NCBI RefSeq assembly: GCF_003286595.3
Contig: NZ_CP132985.1
Location: 248,001-312,000 of the forward strand
Source of the DNA: Aerococcus mictus
GTDB taxonomy: Bacteria > Bacillota > Bacilli > Lactobacillales > Aerococcaceae
DNA length: 64,000 bases
Direction: 5' to 3'
Shown here: one piece after another, positions 1 through 8,696 of the stretch
Numbering within the stretch: position 1 is the stretch's first letter
Layout of the letters: the number at the start of each line of letters is the position of its first letter
Notes under the pieces: model-generated
Database searches by the model: none
The model's input: the letters and a program-made list of their open reading frames with translations, nothing else
What the model was told of the DNA's origin: nothing
Position numbers and translations under genes: made by a program

Positions 1-1
1 A

Positions 2-1183
2 GAAATCCCCCAAGAGGATGCCCAAGCGATTCGTCAGCGTGCCAAGTTCGATGTCAACCGTATTTTAGCGATTGAAGCTGAAACCAAGCATGATGTGGTG
101 GCTTTTACCCGCTGTGTTTCAGAGTCATTGGGTGATGAGAAGAAATGGGTCCATTATGGTCTGACTTCTACCGATGTGGTGGATACGGCTTATGGCTACC
201 AATTAAAGCAAGTGAATGACCTCCTCCGCCAAGACTTAGACGATTTCTTAGCGATTCTTAAAAAGCAAGCCCTCAAATATAAAAACACCCTCTGCATGGG
301 GCGGACGCACGGGGTTCATGCGGAGCCGACAACTTTTGGCTTAAAAGTGGCCCGTTGGTATAGTGAATTTAAGCGTCATCGTGAACGTTTTGAACATGCA
401 GCTAAGGGAGTCGAAGCGGGAAAAATTTCTGGTGCAGTGGGGACTTTTGCTAATGTTCCCACCCAGGTGGAGGCCTATGTTTGTGAACATTTAGGAATTC
501 GTGCCCAAGAGATTTCGACCCAAGTCCTCCCGCGTGATTTACATGCAGAATATATTTCAGTCTTAGCCCTAATTGCTACCGGAGTGGAAAATATGGCGAC
601 CGAAATCCGCCACTTACAAAAGTCCGAGGTAAGGGAAGTGGAAGAATACTTTGCTGCGGGTCAAAAGGGCTCTAGCGCCATGCCCCATAAGCGTAACCCG
701 ATCGGTAGTGAGAATGTTACTGGGCTGGCCCGGGTCATTCGCGGTCATGTAGTGACTGCTATGGAAGATGTCAGTCTCTGGCATGAACGAGATATTTCTC
801 ATTCCTCAGCTGAGCGGATTATTTTACCCGATACCACCATCTTAGTGGACTATATCCTCCATCGTTTCGGTAATATCCTAGCCAATCTAACCGTATTTCC
901 AGAAAATATGAAGCGCAATATGCAGGCTACCCATAATTTGATTTTCTCCCAAAGGGTGCTGTTAAAATTAATTGATGCAGGTCTTTCTAGGGAGGCGGCT
1001 TATGATTTAGTCCAACCCCTAACCGCTAAGTCTTGGGACCAAGGCCTTGATTTTAAAGGCTTAGTCGAAAATAATGCGGAAATTCGCCAGTCTCTTGACC
1101 AAGCAGCCATTGATGATGCCTTTGATCCGGCTTATCACTTGCGCCGAGTGGATGAAATTTATGCACGTTTGGGATTAGCTTAG
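2..1183 (+). CDS. purB: Adenylosuccinate lyase, 5' end outside the window
   Basis: Purine biosynthesis enzyme that removes fumarate from SAICAR and from adenylosuccinate in the cytosol. The reading frame is open from base 2, so the gene starts before the window; the first in-frame ATG (95) is internal, because the residues before it (ending [11 protein letters not shown]) are typical PurB sequence. The fumarase/aspartase-superfamily signature [11 protein letters not shown] lies near 680-710, and the [12 protein letters not shown] and [13 protein letters not shown] blocks fit PurB. No terminator follows its stop. A second member of the same superfamily, argH, lies 7.5 kb downstream but is clearly a different enzyme. 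Confidence 0.95.
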   Translation, partial: EIPQEDAQAIRQRAKFDVNRILAIEAETKHDVVAFTRCVSESLGDEKKWVHYGLTSTDVVDTAYGYQLKQVNDLLRQDLDDFLAILKKQALKYKNTLCMGRTHGVHAEPTTFGLKVARWYSEFKRHRERFEHAAKGVEAGKISGAVGTFANVPTQVEAYVCEHLGIRAQEISTQVLPRDLHAEYISVLALIATGVENMATEIRHLQKSEVREVEEYFAAGQKGSSAMPHKRNPIGSENVTGLARVIRGHVVTAMEDVSLWHERDISHSSAERIILPDTTILVDYILHRFGNILANLTVFPENMKRNMQATHNLIFSQRVLLKLIDAGLSREAAYDLVQPLTAKSWDQGLDFKGLVENNAEIRQSLDQAAIDDAFDPAYHLRRVDEIYARLGLA

Positions 1184-1238
1184 TTGGTTATTCTTAAATG
1201 ATCGCTTTTTCCTTCTCCACTTATCCTCTAATATGCTA

Positions 1239-1253
1239 TTGAAAACGTTTACT
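1239..1253 (+). promoter_or_regulatory. cre site (CcpA operator) ahead of the acetamidase gene
   Basis: TTGAAAACGTTTACT matches every position of the streptococcal cre consensus WTGWAARCGYTWWCW. It ends 66 bases before the ATG of the next gene, where it could overlap a promoter. CcpA is encoded in this window. Binding is inferred. Confidence 0.65.
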
Positions 1254-1319
1254 ATTTATAAGCAATATGAGATGATAGGACTATATCAAATCTTAAATAG
1301 ACATATTGGAGGTAGGCTT

Positions 1320-2222
1320 ATGCATATTACAAAAGATCACTATGTGTTCTCTATGGACAAAAACCATGAACCCATTGCTAAGGTAGCTAGTGGCCAGCGT
1401 TTGCAGGTTGATGTCTGGGATTGCTTCAAGGGCAGTGTCCAGGATGAAAAGGACTTAATTTCTGGGATTGACTTTAATGAAATTAACCCAGCAACTGGTC
1501 CGATTTATGTGGAAGGCGCTCAACCAGGCAATGTGCTGAAAGTGACTATTCACAGCATTGACTTAGATCCCCAAGGAGCTATTATGACTTCTCCAGGGCT
1601 CAACAAATATTTCTCCAAGGAAATTACTGAAGAGGAGACTGCCATCTGTAAGGTCAGCGAAGACCAAAAAAGCTTTGACTATTACGGAGCAACTTTCCCG
1701 GTTCATAAGATGATTGGTGTGATCGGGACAGCACCCAAGGGCGAAGCGGTGGCTACTGGATTGCCTGACTTACATGGTGGCAATATGGATAATAATCAAA
1801 TTACCGAAGGCTCTGTGGTTTACCTGCCCGTTGAAGTCGAAGGAGCGCTCCTGGCTTTAGGTGACATGCATGCAGCCATGGGCGATGGTGAGATTTGGGG
1901 CAGTGGCGTTGAGATCGGTGGGTCGGTTGACTTAACCGTTGAAGTTCTTGAGTCCTTCCCTTGTCCAACGCCTTTTGTGGAAACTGACCAAGCTTATTAT
2001 TCTTATGGCGTCGGCGAAGACTTTGAAACCGCAGTTGTCCAAGCCAATGACCGGATGGCAGAATTTCTCATGGCTCAAACCGGCTTATCCTATAATAAGG
2101 TTGGTATGTTCATGACCATTGCCGCTTATTTAGAATCTTGTCAGATCGTTAACCCTAATATCTCCATGCGGGTTCGAGTGAACAAGGCCAGTTATGAAAA
2201 GTTAAAAGATGTTAAAGAGTAA
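1320..2222 (+). CDS. Acetamidase/formamidase family protein
   Basis: Probable amidase of the FmdA/AmdA family, which hydrolyses short-chain amides such as formamide or acetamide to the acid and ammonia. Sequence features are the N-terminal beta-rich region, the GAxPGNVLKVTI segment, a central GGNMDNN motif and the GDMHAAMGDGEIWGSGVEIGG block typical of the family. The start is the ATG at 1320, preceded by a strong GGAGG at about 1308; the frame is open further upstream from an ATG at 1233 but has no ribosome binding site there. About 300 residues, normal for the short bacterial form. A perfect cre site upstream suggests catabolite repression. The substrate is unknown. Confidence 0.85.
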   Translation: MHITKDHYVFSMDKNHEPIAKVASGQRLQVDVWDCFKGSVQDEKDLISGIDFNEINPATGPIYVEGAQPGNVLKVTIHSIDLDPQGAIMTSPGLNKYFSKEITEEETAICKVSEDQKSFDYYGATFPVHKMIGVIGTAPKGEAVATGLPDLHGGNMDNNQITEGSVVYLPVEVEGALLALGDMHAAMGDGEIWGSGVEIGGSVDLTVEVLESFPCPTPFVETDQAYYSYGVGEDFETAVVQANDRMAEFLMAQTGLSYNKVGMFMTIAAYLESCQIVNPNISMRVRVNKASYEKLKDVKE

Positions 2223-2230
2223 GCCTAAGT

Positions 2231-2263
2231 AAAAAAGGAGTTGCAGTGAGCAACTCCTTTTTA
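2231..2263. terminator. Bidirectional rho-independent terminator
   Basis: A 13-bp stem (AAAAAGGAGTTGC pairing with GCAACTCCTTTTT) with a 5-base loop and T/A tracts on both sides. It serves the acetamidase gene on the plus strand and iadA on the minus strand, which converge here. Confidence 0.85.
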
Positions 2264-2275
2264 ATTTGGGCTTTT

Positions 2276-3457
2276 TTAGGCATTTTCAAAAGTACCGTAC
2301 TTGATGATTTCTTTGTTTTTAATCATTATTTCTGACATGGCAATCACGGTATCGATGGCTAGACTGTCTTCATCTAAGAGCAGGATATCCGCATCCCTTC
2401 CCACTTCTAAACGTCCCTTATGGTTAAGTTTTAGGATACGGGCAACGTTAGAGGTGACTGCTGGGAGGGCTTTTTCAAGGGCAATATTTTCTCTTTGAAC
2501 CGCCTCTTGAATACCGACCAAGAGTGACTTAGCACTGCCTACACCAATACGGAGGAAGTTGCCCTCTTCATCGAAGCGAGGCAGACTTCCTTGTCCATCA
2601 GAACTCATGGTAATGCAGGATTCATCTAAGCCTTGGTCAAGGACTTGTTTGAGAACGGTTCTAAAAGGAATTTCCCCGTCTTTTTCATAGGTCATGTCGG
2701 GGTCTTCACTACCGGTAATGTCGAAAGTTCCGCCGCGTTTGGCAAAGGCAATGGCTTCATCAACCAGTTCCTGGCTCCGGCCACAGTGGGTCGGCAGGAA
2801 GGTGGTGACCGGAATATCGGTTTCATCTAAGGCCTTAAAGAGGAATTTTAGTCGGCCTTTGTTGGGGCCTACATGGCAGTTGACCACGCCGGCCTTACCT
2901 GCTAATAAACCACCAGTCCGAGTATCGGCTGCGGCATGGGCAAATTGTTCAAAGGTTGGAGCCCCATTGCGGTGGTCGGAAATAGCAATTTCACCAATCC
3001 CAATCACCTTGTCAATGGCCATAATGTCTTTAATGATTGATCCGGTAAGGGTGGTTGCCGGGAGACGGTAGTTTCCAACATAGATATAGGTGGAAATACC
3101 CTCTGATTCTAAACCACGGGCCTTGGCTAATAGGGCCATTTCGTCGCGAGCGACCCCATCAGTCCCCAATAAGCCACAGGCAGTAGTTACTCCAGCCGTG
3201 GTTAGTTGACTCAATTGGACTTCTGGTGTCCGGTTTTGAAAACCATTCTCACCACCGCCACCAAGGAGGTGGAAGTGGCTATCAATGAAACCAGGGGTAG
3301 CGATTTTACCTTGACCGTCGATCACTTCAATGCCGATCGCATTACTATCAATAGTGATGTGGTCCTCAATGGCAATAATTTTGGAACTGTCCATTAAGAT
3401 ATCTTTAACCCCTAATTTTTCAGGGGCGTAAACAGTGACTTGTTTGATTAATTTCAT
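2276..3457 (-). CDS. iadA: Isoaspartyl dipeptidase (beta-aspartyl-peptidase)
   Basis: Zinc amidohydrolase that cleaves beta-aspartyl (isoAsp) dipeptides left by breakdown of damaged protein. The HxH metal motif is His61/His63 in DSHFH, and the family segments AISDHR, THCGRSQELVDEAIAFAKRGGTFDI and SSDGQGSLPRFDEEGN are present; length 393 is normal. The position of the carboxylated metal-bridging lysine of the E. coli enzyme is glutamate here (Glu156 in GIGEIAISDHR). It lies 14 bases downstream of the YfcC-type carrier on the same strand, so the two are probably one operon for uptake and cleavage of peptides or aspartate-containing compounds. Confidence 0.9.
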   Translation of the reverse strand: MKLIKQVTVYAPEKLGVKDILMDSSKIIAIEDHITIDSNAIGIEVIDGQGKIATPGFIDSHFHLLGGGGENGFQNRTPEVQLSQLTTAGVTTACGLLGTDGVARDEMALLAKARGLESEGISTYIYVGNYRLPATTLTGSIIKDIMAIDKVIGIGEIAISDHRNGAPTFEQFAHAAADTRTGGLLAGKAGVVNCHVGPNKGRLKFLFKALDETDIPVTTFLPTHCGRSQELVDEAIAFAKRGGTFDITGSEDPDMTYEKDGEIPFRTVLKQVLDQGLDESCITMSSDGQGSLPRFDEEGNFLRIGVGSAKSLLVGIQEAVQRENIALEKALPAVTSNVARILKLNHKGRLEVGRDADILLLDEDSLAIDTVIAMSEIMIKNKEIIKYGTFENA

Positions 3458-3471
3458 ACTTTCCCAACTTT

Positions 3472-5190
3472 CTAACTGTAACCGATACTAATGGCAATAA
3501 TAATGGCAATGCTCCCTAAAACAAAGAGGAAACCCTGCATTTTAATTTGGAACTTAGCCCAATCTGCCCAATCGATCCGAGCGACTGCCAAGCAACCTAC
3601 CAGGCTGGCAGAAACTGGGGTGAAGGCGTCCACAAAACCGGACCCTAATTGGAAGGCCAAGACGGCAACTTGACGACTGACTCCGATAATATCCGCCAAT
3701 GGAGCCATAATCGGCATGGTGAGGGCGGCTTGACCAGAGTTGGAGGTCACCACTAAGTTGAAACAGGATTGGAAGATGTACATGAACCAAGCGCCTAGAA
3801 CGTTAGGAATACCAGATAAGAGGTTACCGACGCCATAGAGAATGGTATTTAAGGCGGAGAAGGTCCCCGCATCTGATCCTCCTAAGACCAGTAGGATCCC
3901 CTTGGCCATCCCCACAACTACAGCAGTAGGCGCCAGGTCAGAGACCCCATCTTTAAAGGCAAAGGCAATATCGTTAACGGTCATGTCATTAATTCTAAAG
4001 ATGAGGGCGGTAATTCCTGATACTAAGCCCATAACAAAGAATTGGGAAGCTAATTCAGGAATGGAAAAGCCTTGGCTCATCACGCCCCAAACAATCCATA
4101 CCAGGCCGAGTAACATTTCTAATAGGATCAGTTTGTGGCCCAGGGTAAATTCATGGCTGACATCCTCTTGCTTGGCTAAATCGGTCCGGAAGTAGGCGTC
4201 TGATTCATAAGAGGCTGATAATTGTGGAGCCTTACGAATCCGTTTCGCGTAGACCATGGTAAAGCCGCAGGAGAGGGTGGTAATAATCACCCACATCACA
4301 ATCCTAAAGCCAGCCCCTGACAGGGCCGGAAGCCCAGCGATCCCTTGAGCAATGGCAATAGAGAAGGGACTCATCCAGGAACAAGCGTTACCAATCTGTG
4401 AAGCAGCAAAGGTAACGGTCACGGCTGTAATGGAGTCATAGCCCAGGGCAATCATAAAGGGAGCAATAATCATCACAAAAGGAATAACCTGTTCAGAAGC
4501 CCCAAAGGTTGCTCCGGCAAAGGAAAAGAGGAAGAAGAGTAGGGGAATAGCCAAATGTTCCATCCCTTTGGCGCTATTGACAAAGGCATAAATTCCGGCA
4601 TCAATAGCTCCCGTCCGCATAATAATTCCAAAAGAACCCCCAACGACTAAGAGGAGGGCCACAATCCCAATGGCAGATCCATAGCGGTCCCCGGTGACAA
4701 TTCCTTCAAAGATATAGTTTAACACCCCAAAGCCGTAGTGGTCCTGGGTTCCCCATAGGCCAGCAGTTTTATTTAAGTTTTTACTGGTGTCGTAGATACT
4801 ATCTCCGTACATCTCATAAAGTTCGGATTCTTCTAAGTCGATCTCTTCTAGTTCTCCCAAGGTTAGGGGCTCTGGTTTTTCCAGGACCTTGGCTAAATTT
4901 TCCTGGTCAACTTCCAGTTCTTGCAATTTAGCGGGTTCTTGGACCAGGTCTTCCAAGTTGTCCCTTAAAACATCCTCCTTTAAGGGATGCATGTAACGGA
5001 AGGAATCTTGTTGGAGAACGGTTCGGGTTTGGGTTTCCCCATTGGCTCCTTCATATTCCAAAACCTCGGTGGTATATTTACCAGCCGGAACGATGAATGT
5101 TAGTAACCAGGCCACGAGAACAATACCAAAAATAATGACGTAGGTGTGTGGCGTCTGGAAACGCTGTTTTTTCTCAGCGGTTTCATTCAT
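3472..5190 (-). CDS. YfcC family membrane carrier (C4-dicarboxylate/basic amino acid type)
   Basis: Integral membrane carrier of the DcuC/YfcC (ArcD2-like) superfamily with many hydrophobic segments, GASEQVIPFVMIIAPFMIALGYDS, and a conserved C-terminal NSGQAALTMPIMAPLAD motif. The start chosen is ATG 5190, with GGAG 8 bases upstream; a GTG at 5199 overlaps that Shine-Dalgarno. After the first membrane helix (about residues 13-35) there is a long, very acidic soluble stretch of roughly 110 residues before the next helix, clearly longer than I recall for this family. The substrate cannot be read from sequence; the iadA neighbour suggests peptides, aspartate or a related acid. Confidence 0.8.
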   Translation of the reverse strand: MNETAEKKQRFQTPHTYVIIFGIVLVAWLLTFIVPAGKYTTEVLEYEGANGETQTRTVLQQDSFRYMHPLKEDVLRDNLEDLVQEPAKLQELEVDQENLAKVLEKPEPLTLGELEEIDLEESELYEMYGDSIYDTSKNLNKTAGLWGTQDHYGFGVLNYIFEGIVTGDRYGSAIGIVALLLVVGGSFGIIMRTGAIDAGIYAFVNSAKGMEHLAIPLLFFLFSFAGATFGASEQVIPFVMIIAPFMIALGYDSITAVTVTFAASQIGNACSWMSPFSIAIAQGIAGLPALSGAGFRIVMWVIITTLSCGFTMVYAKRIRKAPQLSASYESDAYFRTDLAKQEDVSHEFTLGHKLILLEMLLGLVWIVWGVMSQGFSIPELASQFFVMGLVSGITALIFRINDMTVNDIAFAFKDGVSDLAPTAVVVGMAKGILLVLGGSDAGTFSALNTILYGVGNLLSGIPNVLGAWFMYIFQSCFNLVVTSNSGQAALTMPIMAPLADIIGVSRQVAVLAFQLGSGFVDAFTPVSASLVGCLAVARIDWADWAKFQIKMQGFLFVLGSIAIIIAISIGYS

Positions 5191-5223
5191 TTTTCTCACT
5201 CCTTATTTTATATTTATAAGGTT

Positions 5224-5247
5224 ATTGTACCATGATAGCGCTTTAGG
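5224..5247 (-). promoter_or_regulatory. Promoter -10 with cre-like motif for the YfcC/iadA operon
   Basis: On the minus strand a TACAAT -10 (5224-5229) is preceded 4 bases away by TAAAGCGCTATC, which matches the core of the cre consensus but not its left edge. The same 12-mer sits in front of the hpf -10 box (33109-33120). No good -35 was seen. Confidence 0.4.
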
Positions 5248-5360
5248 TGATATGTCTTAAAATGAAATTCCTTTTAATTAATAAATAAGTCCATTACGGT
5301 CATTTCTTCTTGCTTGAGTCTCTTGGGATTTTTTTAGATAATAAGAACGAGGTGATGATT

Positions 5361-6767
5361 ATGGAGAACTATCGGAATTTTATCAATGGAGAATGGATAG
5401 CATCGTCAAGCCAAGAATTAATGCCAGTCATTAATCCGGCGACAGAAGAAGTCATCAATCATGTACAAAAAAGTAATCAGGAGGATGTTGATCAAGCAGT
5501 GGCCGCGGCTAAGGCAGCTTTTCCTGATTGGAATGCCTTAAGTGTGGACCAACGTTTAACCTATTTAGAGAAAGTTTATGACGGCTTGAAGAAATATGCC
5601 GACCTTTTAGTTAAGACCACAGTTTTAGAACTAGGGGCTTCGGTTAATTTTGCTAAGGATAATCATATTCCCATGGCCATTAAAGAGATGCGTGAATATA
5701 TGGATTCGGCAAAAGACTTTGACTTTGAAGAAGAAATCGATGGAGCGCGGGTTATTAAGGAAGGTTTCGGCGTGGTGGCTTGCATCACCCCTTGGAATTA
5801 CCCACTCAATCAAATCCAGCGTAAGGTCACCCCAGCCCTCATTGCCGGAAATACAGTAGTGGTTAAACCGGCTTCCAATACGCCTTTGACCGCCTTGGTC
5901 TATGCCAAAGTTTTTGAGGAAGCTGATCTTCCTCATGGCGTCTTTAACTTAGTCACTGGTTCCGGGAGCGAAGTCGGTGACTACCTGGCGGGCCACCCTG
6001 ATGTGGCAGTGATTTCCTTTACGGGGTCTACTGAAGTCGGCCGCGGCCTCTATGAAAAGGCTGCGCCAAACATTAAGAAATTAATTCTTGAATTAGGTGG
6101 CAAGTCGGTCATGCTCTACTTAGCTGGTGGGGATAAGGACTTAGCGGTTAAAAAGTCCATGGATTCGATTTTAAACAACCAGGGTCAAACCTGTTCCGCC
6201 TTTACCCGCTTATTAGTGCCTGAAGCTGAACTGGAAGAATTTAAGGCATTGATTGAATCTTATTACCAAGACCATGTCCATATTGGCATGCCTGGTGAAA
6301 CAGAGACTATGGTAGGGCCGATGGTATCGGCGCAACAAAAAGAAACCGTCCTTGACTATATTCAAAAGGGGATTGATGAAGGCGCTGAGCTCTTCTTAGG
6401 TGGCCAAGATATCGACCACAGTGGTTTCTATGTCCAACCCACGGTCTTTACCCAGGTTGATAATCAAATGACCATTGCCCAAGAAGAAATTTTTGGTCCT
6501 GTCCTATGTGTATTGACCTATAAGGATGAAGACGAAGCTCTTGCTATCGCTAATGACTCGGCTTATGGTCTATCCGGTTATGTAGTTGGCCCTCAGGAGA
6601 AAGCGGTAGCCATGGCTGAACAATTGCGGACAGGGAATGTCTTCGTTAACCATGCTTCTGGGTCTTCTAGGGCGCCATTTGGTGGTTATAAAGAATCCGG
6701 TCTCGGTCGGGAAAAAGGTCCTTACGGAATTGCTGACTACTTAGAAATTAAGACGCTCTTCGTTTAA
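5361..6767 (+). CDS. NAD(P)-dependent aldehyde dehydrogenase
   Basis: Cytosolic aldehyde dehydrogenase of the ALDH superfamily. Motifs in order are TPWNYPL (near residue 140), FTGSTEVG, LELGGKS with the catalytic glutamate, NQGQTCSAFTRL with the nucleophilic cysteine, EEIFGPVL and a C-terminal PFGGYKESGLGRE. The start is ATG 5361, with GAGGTGAT at 5349; the frame is open to 5310 without a binding site. 468 residues, normal length. The segment around the cysteine (SAFTR) is seen in many general aldehyde dehydrogenases of Firmicutes; the substrate is not predictable. It stands alone, divergent from yfcC/iadA and upstream of the Arg T-box operon. Confidence 0.85.
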   Translation: MENYRNFINGEWIASSSQELMPVINPATEEVINHVQKSNQEDVDQAVAAAKAAFPDWNALSVDQRLTYLEKVYDGLKKYADLLVKTTVLELGASVNFAKDNHIPMAIKEMREYMDSAKDFDFEEEIDGARVIKEGFGVVACITPWNYPLNQIQRKVTPALIAGNTVVVKPASNTPLTALVYAKVFEEADLPHGVFNLVTGSGSEVGDYLAGHPDVAVISFTGSTEVGRGLYEKAAPNIKKLILELGGKSVMLYLAGGDKDLAVKKSMDSILNNQGQTCSAFTRLLVPEAELEEFKALIESYYQDHVHIGMPGETETMVGPMVSAQQKETVLDYIQKGIDEGAELFLGGQDIDHSGFYVQPTVFTQVDNQMTIAQEEIFGPVLCVLTYKDEDEALAIANDSAYGLSGYVVGPQEKAVAMAEQLRTGNVFVNHASGSSRAPFGGYKESGLGREKGPYGIADYLEIKTLFV

Positions 6768-6822
6768 AGACTTGATTCTTATTCATTTTAGGATTAAACT
6801 TAAAGAAAAATAAAAATAAAGA

Positions 6823-6850
6823 TTGACAATAAATAAATGTCCTTTATAAT
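6823..6850 (+). promoter_or_regulatory. Promoter of the Arg T-box operon
   Basis: Consensus TTGACA (6823-6828) and TATAAT (6845-6850) with a 16-base spacer. The predicted start of transcription at about 6857 falls just before the T-box stem I. Confidence 0.85.
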
Positions 6851-6856
6851 AACATT

Positions 6857-7096
6857 AATTTATGAAATCGATGAAGCAAATAAGTAATTAACTCACTCCT
6901 GCAAAGCGAGGAACGTTTGGTGCAAGGTTCCCAGGATGACTAATGAAACGTCTTGCTGAGATAGTTAGTCGAAGTTTTGAGATTAACTCGCAGATGTCTG
7001 CGTTACCAAACAGAGTTGTCAATAGTTAGTAAGCTATTCGCAAATTAGAGTGGTACCGTGGAAGAAGTCCGCCTCTTAGGAGGTGGGCTTTTTTTG
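6857..7096 (+). ncRNA. T-box riboswitch, specifier CGU (arginine)
   Basis: The leader carries the T-box antiterminator motif GAGTGGTACCGTGG (7048-7061) and a terminator with a 10-bp stem (7066-7075/7080-7089) plus a T run. In stem I, AGCAA (6875-6879) pairs with TTGCT (6953-6957), and ATTA (6887-6890) pairs with TAAT (6941-6944). The 5' loop contains AGTA, and the 3' loop reads GAAA-CGT-C. The triplet one base before the lower stem is the specifier in known T-boxes, so CGU (6949-6951), an arginine codon, is the best reading. A shift by one base would give ACG (Thr). Arginine is favoured because the operon contains argH. Uncharged tRNA-Arg would then switch the operon on. Confidence 0.8.
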
Positions 7097-7157
7097 TTGT
7101 TTATGAGCCATTCATTGATTGAAATAATGTTTAGTTATTATAAAGGGAGGTATTTAT

Positions 7158-8645
7158 ATGTATCAATGCAAGAAAATGTTTAGTGCGCTGTGTTTGTTTG
7201 CTTTGACACTTTTAATCTTACTTAGTCCAAGCAGTGTTTACGCAGAGGAAAACGAGGGTAAGCAAGTTGCCCAAGACGATCAACTACTTCAGGAAATTAA
7301 GGACCGCGGCGTACTTCGCTTTGGTACAGCGAGTGGCTATGCTCCCTTTGAGTTTACTGTCTTAGAAAATGGCCAAAACCGCCTAGTAGGGACGGACGTT
7401 TTCCTCGCCCAACAAATCGCTGATGATTTAGGGGTGAAATTAGAAATTGTCGATATGGAATTTGGCTCTCTTATTCCAGCTATGGAAACCGGGTCTGTTG
7501 ATATGATTATTTCCGGGATGTCCTATACCGAAGAGCGGGATAAAAAAGTCGATTTCTCTGATGTCTACCAGTCTGACCAGCAATATTTTGTGATTAGAAA
7601 GCAAGACCAAGATAAAATTAAAGATGTTTCTTACTTTGACCAAGGTGGCAAGATTGGGGTTTCCGATAACACCCTCCAAGATACCTTGGTGACCGAACGG
7701 GTTACCAGTGCTGAAAAGGTAGCCATGCGGAAGTCGGCTGATGCGGTCGCTGCCTTAATGGCTAACCAGGTGGATGCCGTGCTCTTGGATGAATCCGTGG
7801 CCAAAGCCTTTGCTGCTGAACATGGGGAACTTTTAGCTATTCCTTCTGGCTTAGATGTAAGCTCTGATGGTAAGTCGGTCGCTATCCCTAATAACCAACC
7901 CACCTTCTTAGCAGAAATTAATAAAACGGTAAACGCCTGTGTGGAATCGGGACAAATGGATCAATGGATGGAAGAATCCTATGACTTGATCCGGCAAAGT
8001 CAAAAGTCGAACTGGTTGAGCTACTGGCCTTACTTCTATGATGGGATCAAAGTCACCCTGTTGATTTCAGTAGTGGCCATTTTAGCTGGGATTATTTTGG
8101 GCTTGATCATCGTCTTGATGAGAATTTCAAACTTACCTGTCCTACCTCAATTGGCCAGCGCTTATGTTGAGTTTGTTCGGGGAACTCCTTTAATGGTTCA
8201 AGTTCTCTTCGTTTTCCTGAGTATCGGAGCCTTGTTCTCCTTATCTTCCCTGCTATCAGGGATTATCGCAGTTTCCCTAAACGCTGCGGCCTATATTTCA
8301 GAAATATTTAGGGGCGGGATTCTTTCCGTCGACCGGGGACAAGTAGAAGCTGCTCGTTCCTTGGGGCTCAATTACTGGACCACCATGAAGAAGGTCATCT
8401 TCCCGCAATCCTTACGTCCCGTTTGGCCCTCCTTAGTGAATGAAGCGGCCACCTTGATTAAGGATTCCTCCATTGTTTCCACGATTGGGGTAGCGGAATT
8501 AACCTTCCAAACCCGGGCGGTTACCAGCTTAACCTATCAGGGGACGATTCCTCTATTTATCTCGATGTGTTGTTACTTTGTCCTTACTTTTGTGACTTCG
8601 ATGGCTTTACGTTTATATGAGAATAGGATGCAAGCGAAAGTATAA
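7158..8645 (+). CDS. Polar amino acid ABC transporter, binding protein-permease fusion (copy 1)
   Basis: Single chain of 495 residues: signal peptide (about 1-29), a family-3 solute-binding domain (about 45-275, starting LLQEIKDRGVLRFGTASGYAPFEF), then a His/Gln-type permease domain (about 285-495) with the EAARSLGL motif that contacts the ATPase. ATG 7158 follows GGGAGG. First gene after the Arg T-box, so arginine or a precursor such as argininosuccinate, citrulline or ornithine is the likely cargo. No ATP-binding subunit lies in the operon, so it must borrow one. Paralogous to the gene at 10106. Confidence 0.88.
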   Translation: MYQCKKMFSALCLFALTLLILLSPSSVYAEENEGKQVAQDDQLLQEIKDRGVLRFGTASGYAPFEFTVLENGQNRLVGTDVFLAQQIADDLGVKLEIVDMEFGSLIPAMETGSVDMIISGMSYTEERDKKVDFSDVYQSDQQYFVIRKQDQDKIKDVSYFDQGGKIGVSDNTLQDTLVTERVTSAEKVAMRKSADAVAALMANQVDAVLLDESVAKAFAAEHGELLAIPSGLDVSSDGKSVAIPNNQPTFLAEINKTVNACVESGQMDQWMEESYDLIRQSQKSNWLSYWPYFYDGIKVTLLISVVAILAGIILGLIIVLMRISNLPVLPQLASAYVEFVRGTPLMVQVLFVFLSIGALFSLSSLLSGIIAVSLNAAAYISEIFRGGILSVDRGQVEAARSLGLNYWTTMKKVIFPQSLRPVWPSLVNEAATLIKDSSIVSTIGVAELTFQTRAVTSLTYQGTIPLFISMCCYFVLTFVTSMALRLYENRMQAKV

Positions 8646-8696
8646 AGTCGGCGAGGAACACTTGAAAACAAAAAATCTAGAAAAGGTTGTGTTAAA

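Noticed and set aside
614..802. Antisense open frame inside purB, and many similar frames opposite or inside other genes (for example 2694-3071, 13910-14281, 42917-43519, 56370-56834)
   Set aside because: They overlap strongly conserved genes, lack ribosome binding sites and show no recognisable protein features.
6945..6952. Reading the first T-box as threonine (ACG)
   Set aside because: The specifier is normally separated from the lower stem by one base, which gives CGU; the Pro T-box in this window obeys the same rule, and argH fits arginine.
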